Assembly (NCBI RefSeq): GCF_900108555.1
Contig: NZ_FNWV01000002.1
Coordinates: 65,359 to 129,358, forward strand
DNA length: 64,000 nt
DNA from: Ruminococcus flavefaciens
Lineage (GTDB): Bacteria > Bacillota > Clostridia > Oscillospirales > Ruminococcaceae
Reading direction: 5' to 3'
Positions within the stretch are counted from its first letter, which is position 1, and every line of letters starts with the position of its first letter. The notes beneath the pieces are model-generated. The model made no database searches. It saw nothing but the letters and a program-made list of their open reading frames with translations, and was not told the origin of the DNA. Below are positions 57,043 to 64,000 of this stretch, piece by piece. Both the position numbers and the translations under genes were made by a program.

Positions 57043-59433
57043 ATGGATAAAAACATTGGCAAAAAGCTCGACGGAAGATATGAGATAACCGAGCTTATCG
57101 GCGTCGGAGGTATGGCTGAGGTCTACAAGGGCGTTGATGTTATCGACAACAAAACGGTAGCAATAAAAATACTGAAAAAGGAATTTGCAGAAAATGAAGA
57201 GTTCCTGCGTCGTTTCAGAAACGAGTCAAAAGCGATAGCAGTACTTTCTCATCCTAACATCGTAAAGATATACGATGTGGGCTTCTCTGAAAAGATACAG
57301 TATATCGTTATGGAGTATATCGACGGTATCACACTTAAAGAGTATATTGAAGAGGAAAAAGTACTTTCATGGAAGGACACAGTTCATTTCGTTATACAGA
57401 TACTCCGTGCTCTTCAGCACGCTCATGACAAGGGTATAGTCCACCGCGATATAAAGCCGCAGAACATTATGATGTTCACTGACGGCACTATAAAGGTCAT
57501 GGACTTCGGTATTGCCAAGTTTGCTCGTGAAGAGGGCAAGACTGCTACAGATCAGGCAATAGGAAGCGTTCATTATATCAGCCCCGAGCAGGCAAGCGGC
57601 AACGTTACAGACGCTAAGAGCGATATCTACTCGGTAGGCGCAATGATGTACGAGATGCTCACAGGCAGAAAGCCGTTCGACAGCGATAACCCCGTTGCTA
57701 TCGCAGTTATGCATATGCACGATATCCCCGAGCGTCCAAAGCAGATAAATCCTGATATCCCTGACGGTCTCGAAGAGATCGTACTCAGAGCTATGGAAAA
57801 GGCTCCCGAGGACAGATATCAGACAACTGCCGAAATGATAAGCGATATCGAAGCATTCAAGGCAGATCCTCACATCTCCTTCGGTTACTATGCCGAGGAG
57901 GACGACGAGAGCGAGCAGGAGATGCTTGACTCTTCCGTTGAAAACAATGTACAGTCAGAGAGCAGACAGGAAGTAGCTAACGCTTACGCTGCAAAGGCTG
58001 CATCTTCATCAGTTGGAGCACCTGCTTATGCAGGAGCAGCAGCTGCAATGGCAGCAGGCGGCAGAAACGCAGGCGCAAACGGCAGCGGTACTTCTGTTTC
58101 TCAGAGATACAATGACGCATACACCAATAACTATAACAATAACGGCGGTTATGAAGATGACGAGGACGAGGATGAGGAGGAAGAGCGTTCTTCACTGGTA
58201 GTCCCTGTTCTTACGGCAGTAGTTGTCGTTGTTATCATCGTTGCAGTATTCTTCGTTGTAACGATGCTGCGTAACCTTATCACAAACAACTCCATGAAGG
58301 GCGGCAATAAGATGCCTGAACTTTATGGTATGGACTACTATGAGGCAGAACAGAAATGGGGAAACAGCATCAAGTTCCAGATCGAGGGTTCTGAGTATAA
58401 CGAAAAAGATGAAAACTGCATTATCAAGCAGAGTATCGAAGCAGGCTCAGTATTCAAGAAGGGTGATGTCTGCAAGGTAACTATCAGTAAGGGTATGGAG
58501 ACTGTTGATGTTCCTCATGTTGCAGGAATAAACGCAGACCTTGCAAAGCTCCAGCTCAAGGACAGAGGTCTTGAATGTAAGATAATCAAGCGTTCGGACG
58601 CTAATGTAAATCCTAACTATGTAATCAAATCCGAGCCTGAAGAGGGTACGGAAGTATATAAGGGCTCTACAGTCGTTCTCTACGTAAGTATGGGCGCAAA
58701 TGCAGAGCAGTTTGAGCTTGAGGACTATACACACATGAGCATTGATGACGCTGTTATCAAGGCAGGATATAAGAACCTCAAGGTCGAGACAGTTTCAGAG
58801 CCTTCATACGAGAAGAAGGATACAGTATTCAAGCAGGATCCTGAAAAGGGTACAAAGGTAGAGGGCGGTTCTACAATTACTCTCTATGTCAGCGACGGTA
58901 CTATCCCTGACGGTAAGGTAAGCATTGACATACCGCTTCCGGGTGATGCAGACGGACGTTTCAGCATCGACTTTATCCTTACAGACGAAAAGGGCCACTC
59001 AAAGGCTGAGACAACAGGTCTTATCGTTTGCCCGGGTATGTCAACAGCATCAGTATCTATCGACGGTTCAGGCAAGGGCGTTGAAGTAAAGGCTTACCTT
59101 TACAATATGACAACTTCACAGAGAGCTCTTCTCGGAACATACAGCTTCGACTTCTCAACAAATTCTTACTCAACTATATCTGAGGATATCGGAGGAGCAT
59201 TCAGCGCAGTAGGCGGATACAAGCAGCCAGAGACAGAGCCTCCGACGGAAGCTCCTAAGCCTACAGAGGCTCAGCAGCAGCCGACAGATCCGCAGCCAAC
59301 TTCACAGGACGTTAACAGTGATAGACAGCCGGGCTTAAATGGTATCTATGATGAAAATCAGAACTGGATCCCATACAAGGAATACGAAAACGGCGACTGG
59401 GAAGGTCCCGGAAATACTTGGCGTTTCTATTGA
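57043..59433 (+). CDS. prkC: PASTA-domain Ser/Thr protein kinase
   Basis: A membrane receptor kinase that senses peptidoglycan fragments; in Bacillus PrkC wakes spores. The 796-residue protein has a kinase domain (about 12-275: GVGGMAEVYKG, VAIKIL, HRDIKPQN, DFG, SPEQASG), an Ala/Gly/Asn and acidic linker, a transmembrane helix (about 383-407), three PASTA domains (about 423-625), an all-beta domain, and a Pro/Thr-rich tail. It pairs with prpC 16 bases upstream. Confidence 0.95.
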   Translation: MDKNIGKKLDGRYEITELIGVGGMAEVYKGVDVIDNKTVAIKILKKEFAENEEFLRRFRNESKAIAVLSHPNIVKIYDVGFSEKIQYIVMEYIDGITLKEYIEEEKVLSWKDTVHFVIQILRALQHAHDKGIVHRDIKPQNIMMFTDGTIKVMDFGIAKFAREEGKTATDQAIGSVHYISPEQASGNVTDAKSDIYSVGAMMYEMLTGRKPFDSDNPVAIAVMHMHDIPERPKQINPDIPDGLEEIVLRAMEKAPEDRYQTTAEMISDIEAFKADPHISFGYYAEEDDESEQEMLDSSVENNVQSESRQEVANAYAAKAASSSVGAPAYAGAAAAMAAGGRNAGANGSGTSVSQRYNDAYTNNYNNNGGYEDDEDEDEEEERSSLVVPVLTAVVVVVIIVAVFFVVTMLRNLITNNSMKGGNKMPELYGMDYYEAEQKWGNSIKFQIEGSEYNEKDENCIIKQSIEAGSVFKKGDVCKVTISKGMETVDVPHVAGINADLAKLQLKDRGLECKIIKRSDANVNPNYVIKSEPEEGTEVYKGSTVVLYVSMGANAEQFELEDYTHMSIDDAVIKAGYKNLKVETVSEPSYEKKDTVFKQDPEKGTKVEGGSTITLYVSDGTIPDGKVSIDIPLPGDADGRFSIDFILTDEKGHSKAETTGLIVCPGMSTASVSIDGSGKGVEVKAYLYNMTTSQRALLGTYSFDFSTNSYSTISEDIGGAFSAVGGYKQPETEPPTEAPKPTEAQQQPTDPQPTSQDVNSDRQPGLNGIYDENQNWIPYKEYENGDWEGPGNTWRFY

Positions 59434-60308
59434 TGAAAGATAGTAACAGCGGAATTATTATAAAATGCTTAGGGGGACTCTACAGTGTAGAGTCCCCTGA
59501 CGGTATATATGAGTGTAAGGCGAGAGGAGTTTTCCGCAACAGGGGTATCAGTCCCTGTGTTGGCGACAGAGTTACCGTAGAGGACGGGGTAATAACCGAG
59601 ATAGCCGACCGAAAAAACTGTATCATAAGACCTCCTCTTGCAAACCTTGACCAGCTTATATTCATAGTCTCCACCTGTGAGCCTGCACCTAATTATCTTA
59701 TACTGGACAAGTTCATCGCTATAGCAGAGTATAAGGGCATAACTCCCGTTGTGGTCATCACAAAGACCGATCTGGGCGACAGCAGTCCCATACATGAGAT
59801 ATATGGCGGCATCGGCATAGATGTAGTGGAAGTCAAGTACGACGATGAAGCATCTGTAGAAGCCGTAAGGAAGCTTCTTACAGGGAAAATAAGCGCATTT
59901 ACGGGCAATTCGGGTGCAGGAAAGTCAACACTGCTCAATGCTGTCGATCCTACGCTGAATATCGCAACAGGCGAGATAAGCAAAAAGCTGGGCAGAGGAC
60001 GGCATACTACGCGCCACGCGGAGCTTTATAAGCTCAGCGGCGGCGGATATATAGCTGATACTCCGGGTTTCTCCACATTCGAGACAAACAGATACGATAT
60101 AATCCGCAAGGAAGAGCTTGCAGGCTGTTTCCGTGAATTTGAGGGGCTTACCGATAAGTGCCGTTTCAGAGACTGCGCACACGTATGTGAAAAAGGCTGT
60201 GCGGTAGTAGAAGCGGTGGAGCGCGGCGAGATATCGAAAAGCCGCCATGAAAGCTATAAAACTATGTATGAAGAGGCTAAACAGCTGAAGGAGTGGGAAT
60301 TGAAATGA
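59433..60308 (+). CDS. rsgA: Ribosome small subunit-dependent GTPase A
   Basis: A circularly permuted GTPase that helps mature the 30S subunit. The 291-residue protein starts at ATG 59433 in the prkC stop. An OB-fold comes first, then VVITKTDLGD (G4), FTGNSGAGKSTLLN (G1) and IADTPGF (G3), and the zinc finger CRFRDCAHVCEKGC at the end. Normal length; order as in B. subtilis. Confidence 0.95.
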   Translation: MKDSNSGIIIKCLGGLYSVESPDGIYECKARGVFRNRGISPCVGDRVTVEDGVITEIADRKNCIIRPPLANLDQLIFIVSTCEPAPNYLILDKFIAIAEYKGITPVVVITKTDLGDSSPIHEIYGGIGIDVVEVKYDDEASVEAVRKLLTGKISAFTGNSGAGKSTLLNAVDPTLNIATGEISKKLGRGRHTTRHAELYKLSGGGYIADTPGFSTFETNRYDIIRKEELAGCFREFEGLTDKCRFRDCAHVCEKGCAVVEAVERGEISKSRHESYKTMYEEAKQLKEWELK

Positions 60309-60946
60309 AAAAATGCGCTATATTCGCAGGCGGAGATGTGCCTGAAAATAGTACTGAAAGGCTTCTTGAAAGGCTGAAGGAAACAGACCTTGTGATATGT
60401 GCGGACTGCGGCTATAATCATGCCAGAAGGCTTGGTGTAGTACCTAATATAATCGTAGGCGATTTCGATTCCTATACGGAAGAGCTGCCGTCAGGTATCG
60501 AGATATTGCAGAGCGTCCCCGACAAGGACGACACAGATACTCTTATGGCTGTAAAACACGCAATAGAGCTTGGCTACTCAAATATCGACCTGTACGGCGG
60601 TCTGGGAGGCAGCAGATTTGAGCACAGCTTTGCTAATATCCAGACTATGATTTATGCCTATCAGCAGGGCTGTACACTTAATATGTACGGCGACAGCGAC
60701 CTTACGATACAGGGAGCAGATGACGGAGAGGTAGTTTACCGCAGCAGAGATAACGGCGTTTATATCTCTGTATTTGCCCTTTCGGAAAGCCTTGGCATAG
60801 ATTATTTCCGCGGAGTCAAGTATCCCCTTGAGGATTACTGCATGGTGCAGTCCTTCCCCATAGGAGTAAGCAACGAGATAACCGAAGGCAAAGCAAGACT
60901 GCGTATCAATAACGGACTTGCACTTATTATAATCACCAATAAGTAA
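60305..60946 (+). CDS. thiN: Thiamine pyrophosphokinase
   Basis: It converts thiamine to TPP, the cofactor of the PFOR and IOR enzymes in this window. The 213-residue protein has LVICADCGYNHARRLGVVPN, the GDFDSY motif, DKDDTDTLMAVKHAIELGY and YGGLGGSRFEHSFANIQ. ATG 60305 overlaps the rsgA stop (ATGA). In Bacillus rpe separates rsgA and thiN; it is missing here. Confidence 0.94.
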   Translation: MKKCAIFAGGDVPENSTERLLERLKETDLVICADCGYNHARRLGVVPNIIVGDFDSYTEELPSGIEILQSVPDKDDTDTLMAVKHAIELGYSNIDLYGGLGGSRFEHSFANIQTMIYAYQQGCTLNMYGDSDLTIQGADDGEVVYRSRDNGVYISVFALSESLGIDYFRGVKYPLEDYCMVQSFPIGVSNEITEGKARLRINNGLALIIITNK

Positions 60947-60954
60947 CAAAAACG

Positions 60955-60992
60955 CCTTTGATGAATATAATAGAGTATATCATCAAAGGAGG
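60955..60992 (+). promoter_or_regulatory. Hairpin that can cover the spoVM ribosome site
   Basis: cctttgatga pairs with tcatcaaagg (10 bp, plus four more after a bulge). The right arm includes the AAAGG of the spoVM Shine-Dalgarno (60985-60992). It may reduce spoVM translation, or simply lessen read-through from thiN. Confidence 0.6.
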
Positions 60993-61001
60993 GATAACAT
61001 C

Positions 61002-61085
61002 TTGAAGATAGTTGTCATAAAAAGTCCGAAATTCGTATCAGGTTTTCTGCGTATGATATTCGGTATCAAAAAAGAAGAGCAATAA
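61002..61085 (+). CDS. spoVM: Stage V sporulation protein M
   Basis: The 27-residue peptide reads (M)KIVVIKSPKFVSGFLRM then IFGIKKEEQ, close to B. subtilis SpoVM (which has the same KxPKF...G...R pattern at 26 residues). SpoVM is an amphipathic helix that finds the convex forespore membrane and anchors the coat protein SpoIVA. The start is TTG 61002 with AAAGGAGG 9 bases ahead. Position after thiN is exactly as in B. subtilis. A strong terminator follows. Confidence 0.92.
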   Translation: MKIVVIKSPKFVSGFLRMIFGIKKEEQ

Positions 61086-61116
61086 AAAAGGCTGACTCAT
61101 GCGAGTCAGCCTTTTT
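61085..61116 (+). terminator. Terminator of spoVM and of the long operon
   Basis: A 12-14 bp stem (aaaaggctgactc, loop atgc, complement) followed by five T residues. Confidence 0.92.
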
Positions 61117-61231
61117 CCTAATATTGCGTAATTTTATATCACTGCAATATATTTTTATTTTTTAATTATTGGATAATCAATGCTTTTCCGTTGAAAAATA
61201 CTGTTTTTGTGCCCATTTATAGGAGACGTTT

Positions 61232-62548
61232 TTATGATTTATTCTTGTTGAAATACTGTCCAACAGCTTCGCTTCCGCAGAGTATGAAGAAAACAACGAC
61301 AGTGAGTATGAGCGATACCGCATAGAGCAGTATAGCAAGACCTGAGCTGCCCTTATGCTGGTTTATCATAAACAGTCCGGGGAACAGCTGTATAATTCCG
61401 AAGAGCAGAAACACAAAGGAAGTCAATGACTTTATACCACCTATTCCTGTCATGAGAAGAAGTGAGAGCAGACCAGCTGCACCTGCGATATATACTGCTG
61501 AATTTTCGATTATCTTGCTTATGCCGCTGAGACCGTCCTTGTATTCAAGTCCGAGCTGACCTGAGTAGAGCAGGAAGAAAACAACGGCTGCAATAACGCC
61601 CAAAACAGCGATCACGATAGTTATCACGAAGCCCTTCTGTGCTTCTCTCTGGCGAGCTTCTTCCTTGAGGGCAAGCATCATCTGGAGACTTGCCTTTGAG
61701 TCTTTCTGGTCAGATGTGAGGTTTGCGGATGTCCTTGCTTGTGACTTAGCGCGCTGAAGGTCCTCGTCAACATACTTAGGCTGATATTTTGGCGGCTCAG
61801 GCTCGTCATCGAGGATAGGAGCAGTTATAGGTGCCTGCGGCTGCGGCTGCTTAGGCTCTTCCTGTTTCGGTGGGGGAGTGTAATTGTCCTCATCGAGTAC
61901 AGGTGCACTGACCTGCACAGGAGGAGCAACTGCGCCCAGCTGAGTTCTTCTCATGTCGATTATCTGCTGCTGCTTATCAGCAGGAAGCGCGTCAAAACGA
62001 GCTTTCAGGTCAGGTGTAAGACCTGCGATTATGTCATCGTCTGAAAGTACGAGCTTTTCATGAGTATAGGGTGCGCTGTTATCGTCAAGCACAGGAGCGG
62101 AAACGCCTGTAGGAGCACCTTTCTTCTCATATGTCTGACCGTACGCTGTATTATCATCAAGTACAGGAGCGGATACGCCTGTAGGAGCACCCTTTTTCTC
62201 ATACGCTTGACCGTAAGATATATTATCATCAAGGACGGGGGCTGATATTCCCGAAGGAGCACCTCTTCTGTCGTCTGCCTGACCGTAACCCATACTGTCA
62301 TCAAGCACAGGAGCTGATATGCCTGTTGGAGCGCCTTTTTTCGCGCTGTCTGAAACAAAGCTGTCCATATCATCGAGTACAGGAGCAGATACTCCTGTAG
62401 GACCGTCTTTCTTTGGTGCGGGAGCTGCATATCCGAAATCATCGAGGACAGGGGCGGTAACACCTGTAGGTCCTTCTTTTCTGGAAGCCTCGGGAGTATA
62501 GGTTATCTCCTCGGGGAGTCCTCCGATTGGATTGTTTTCATCGTACAT
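61232..62548 (-). CDS. Membrane protein with repeated SAPVLDD motifs
   Basis: The 438-residue protein starts at ATG 62548 (gaggtg ahead). Its N-terminal half carries eight copies of a short motif, [ST]AP[VI]LD[DE], six of them in the longer form G(A)PTGVSAPVLDD, spaced about 20-25 residues apart in disordered sequence. A short helical piece (LTPDLKARFDALPADKQQQIIDMRR) and a Pro/Gln-rich part follow, then about five membrane helices (residues about 295-430). No signal peptide, so the motif array is cytoplasmic. It looks like a multivalent docking platform. No family recognised. Confidence 0.75.
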   Translation of the reverse strand: MYDENNPIGGLPEEITYTPEASRKEGPTGVTAPVLDDFGYAAPAPKKDGPTGVSAPVLDDMDSFVSDSAKKGAPTGISAPVLDDSMGYGQADDRRGAPSGISAPVLDDNISYGQAYEKKGAPTGVSAPVLDDNTAYGQTYEKKGAPTGVSAPVLDDNSAPYTHEKLVLSDDDIIAGLTPDLKARFDALPADKQQQIIDMRRTQLGAVAPPVQVSAPVLDEDNYTPPPKQEEPKQPQPQAPITAPILDDEPEPPKYQPKYVDEDLQRAKSQARTSANLTSDQKDSKASLQMMLALKEEARQREAQKGFVITIVIAVLGVIAAVVFFLLYSGQLGLEYKDGLSGISKIIENSAVYIAGAAGLLSLLLMTGIGGIKSLTSFVFLLFGIIQLFPGLFMINQHKGSSGLAILLYAVSLILTVVVFFILCGSEAVGQYFNKNKS

Positions 62549-62562
62549 AATCAACACCTCGT

Positions 62563-63759
62563 TTAATGAGAATTAATAAAATCCGTAATGCTTATATCTT
62601 TGCCGTTGGATACTGTGGAATAGTAAGACAGGACAAGAGAAGCGTCAACAGAGTCTATAAGATCATCGCCGTTCACGTCGGCATATTTTGTCTGTTCAGA
62701 GCTGAATGAGCGTGTACCGTTTCCTGATGAGATACGCGCATATTCAGCAAGTATCATGGAAGCATCGACAGAGTCCACGAACTTGTCGCCGTTAAGGTCG
62801 CCCAGCGAATAGGTTGGCGGTTTATATTCGTACTGAGAAATAGGATAAGCCTTTTTGAACTCCTCTGAATTGTAGTCGGGGAATGAAAGCCCGTTGTCAT
62901 TGCGGGGGATATGGGTTATATTAGGGCTTACAGAGTCGAAATCGTCCGAGCCTTTCAGAAAATACAGGAAATAATGTCCGTTATATCTCAGATCCCATGT
63001 AGGATCGAGGAGATAGTACTTTTCGCCAAGCTTTACTATGAGCCATACATGGTTGCCGTCGGGGTTCGCACCGCTGATATCGTGGGATATACCTGCGATA
63101 ACACGGCAGGGTATCCCCGAATCGTTATACATCTTATAAAGAAGCTGTGCAACGCCCTGACAAACGGCATTGCCGTTTATTACAGCATTGTAGGCTGAAT
63201 ATATGTATTGATCCTCTAAATCGGTGGAGTAAGAGACCTTTTCCGTGACGTACTTATATATGGCACGTATTTTTTCGTAGTCGGATTTCTGATCGAGAGA
63301 AAGTGCACCGAGTATACGGTCGACTTTATCATCGAGCATGGCTTCTTCCTCGGGAGTTGTATAATACATGACTCTATAGGTGAGTTTTCCCGGATTTTTA
63401 AAGTTTACCAGACATTCGTATTTTTTTACAGCAAAGCGGAGATAGTCGCCTTCATCGCCGCTGCCTGTTTCTTCAAAGGCTTTGAATATAAGCGACTGAG
63501 ATAAAGTTTCCGCTTCTTCTTTTGCCTTGCTTTCATCGCCTGAGAATTTTACATTATCCACGAATATGGTGAATTCGGCAGAACGTGCTTTGAGATATCC
63601 TCGTATCTGTGCAGCTGCGTCATTTGTCGGCAAAGAAACGTTCTCTGATGTTATATCAGGAACAGAAGATCGTGCAGCAAAAGCTGATGTTGGTATAATG
63701 CTGCCTGTAAGAACGACAAGAGAAGAAAGCGCAGCCAGTATTTTTAACGAGTATTTCAT
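62563..63759 (-). CDS. Secreted transglutaminase-like protein with dockerin
   Basis: The 398-residue protein starts at ATG 63759 (aaaggagg ahead, not the more distant ATG 63777). After a signal peptide (about 1-27) comes a domain of unknown type, then a transglutaminase-like core (about 185-290) with the Cys in GNAVCQGVAQLL, His in GNHVWLIVK and Asp in LLDPTWD. The dockerin (about 330-392) has DLNGDKFVDSVDAS and DVNGDDLIDSVDAS. Such proteins may cleave or crosslink peptides; in R. flavefaciens cellulosomes, peptidase-like dockerin proteins are known. Confidence 0.9.
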   Translation of the reverse strand: MKYSLKILAALSSLVVLTGSIIPTSAFAARSSVPDITSENVSLPTNDAAAQIRGYLKARSAEFTIFVDNVKFSGDESKAKEEAETLSQSLIFKAFEETGSGDEGDYLRFAVKKYECLVNFKNPGKLTYRVMYYTTPEEEAMLDDKVDRILGALSLDQKSDYEKIRAIYKYVTEKVSYSTDLEDQYIYSAYNAVINGNAVCQGVAQLLYKMYNDSGIPCRVIAGISHDISGANPDGNHVWLIVKLGEKYYLLDPTWDLRYNGHYFLYFLKGSDDFDSVSPNITHIPRNDNGLSFPDYNSEEFKKAYPISQYEYKPPTYSLGDLNGDKFVDSVDASMILAEYARISSGNGTRSFSSEQTKYADVNGDDLIDSVDASLVLSYYSTVSNGKDISITDFINSH

Positions 63760-63784
63760 TTTATGCCTCCTTTGCAAAGGAAGT

Positions 63785-64000
63785 TCACTTTTTGCTTACA
63801 TAATCGCTCAGAGTTTTGTTATCCGAGCTTATTGACTTGTATGCATAGTATGAAAGGATAATAGATGTATCCACAGAGTCGATCTGACCGTTTTTATCAA
63901 TATCAGCGGCATTTTTCTGACCTGCCGAGAATATTCCGCATTTGTCCGAAGATGAAAGCCTTGCGTATTCCGCAAGTATCATGGAAGCGTCAACGGAGTC
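63785..64000 (-). CDS. Dockerin-containing protein (N-terminus outside the window)
   Basis: Only the last 71 residues are visible, reading DSVDASMILAEYARLSSSDK, a second loop DIDKNGQIDSVDTS, and an end YVSKK. This is a dockerin of the same type as most here. Its stop codon is 25 bases ahead of the transglutaminase start, so the two form an operon. Confidence 0.9.
   Translation of the reverse strand, partial: DSVDASMILAEYARLSSSDKCGIFSAGQKNAADIDKNGQIDSVDTSIILSYYAYKSISSDNKTLSDYVSKK

Noticed and set aside
1-64000. tRNA, rRNA, insertion sequences, prophage or plasmid functions
   Set aside because: I found no cloverleaf, rRNA segment, transposase, integrase or phage structural motif in any gene-sized frame.

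Overview
The window reads as part of the chromosome of a cellulosome-forming, anaerobic, spore-lineage Firmicute of the genus Ruminococcus, most like R. flavefaciens. Supporting signs are five dockerin-bearing proteins, a GH48 processive cellulase whose dockerin has the R. flavefaciens pattern, a surface GH5 cellulase, pyruvate:ferredoxin oxidoreductase, indolepyruvate:ferredoxin oxidoreductase, and Gram-positive gene orders that match Bacillus subtilis. No transposase, integrase, phage gene, rRNA, tRNA or CRISPR array was seen.

Layout. 1-2650: two secreted dockerin proteins, one Thr-rich and cut by the left edge, one with a cohesin-like domain. 2850-7000: phosphoesterase, two lipoproteins, and an Rrf2 regulator convergent with cysK. 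7400-12400: lipoprotein GH5 cellulase, a membrane protein and a dockerin SGNH hydrolase. 12460-15875: dgk-holB-ricT-queH. 16000-20600: small genes, a GGDEF protein with a ruined active site, and hsp20 under a CIRCE operator. 20900-28150: HAD phosphatase, then iorA/iorB/paaK/ACT, an aryl-acid cluster interrupted by three unrelated genes. 28270-33680: malQ and several small membrane proteins, two of them behind the same palindromic operator, then an XRE regulator with two paralogous membrane proteins. 33840-34140: a previously unlisted type I toxin-antitoxin locus. 34230-37763: PFOR. 38077-38232: an orphan small RNA. 38430-39300: divergent spoVAC and spoIIID. 39426-44084: a GldA/F/G-type ABC operon. 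44631-47219: GH48. 47450-61085: a long housekeeping operon yicC-remA-gmk-rpoZ-priA-def-fmt-(peptidase)-rsmB-rlmN-prpC-prkC-rsgA-thiN-spoVM. 61232-64000: a repeat-rich membrane protein and two more dockerin genes on the minus strand.

Most striking finding. At 33844-34141 two convergent short transcripts share one bidirectional terminator. The minus-strand RNA encodes a 27-residue hydrophobic peptide with a perfect ribosome binding site. The plus-strand RNA carries a 14-nt and a 10-nt block complementary to the start region and early codons of that peptide. This is the architecture of the par/Fst type I toxin-antitoxin family, and the cassette lies between two 58-bp direct repeats.

A second theme is intergenic DNA. 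Many gaps hold composite elements: degenerate tandem repeats of 7-8 nt, a 'gtagggg' lead, then a hairpin whose arms differ from copy to copy but stay self-complementary. One copy encodes the C-terminus of a phosphoesterase. All functional statements rest on reading motifs by eye; no database search was made.
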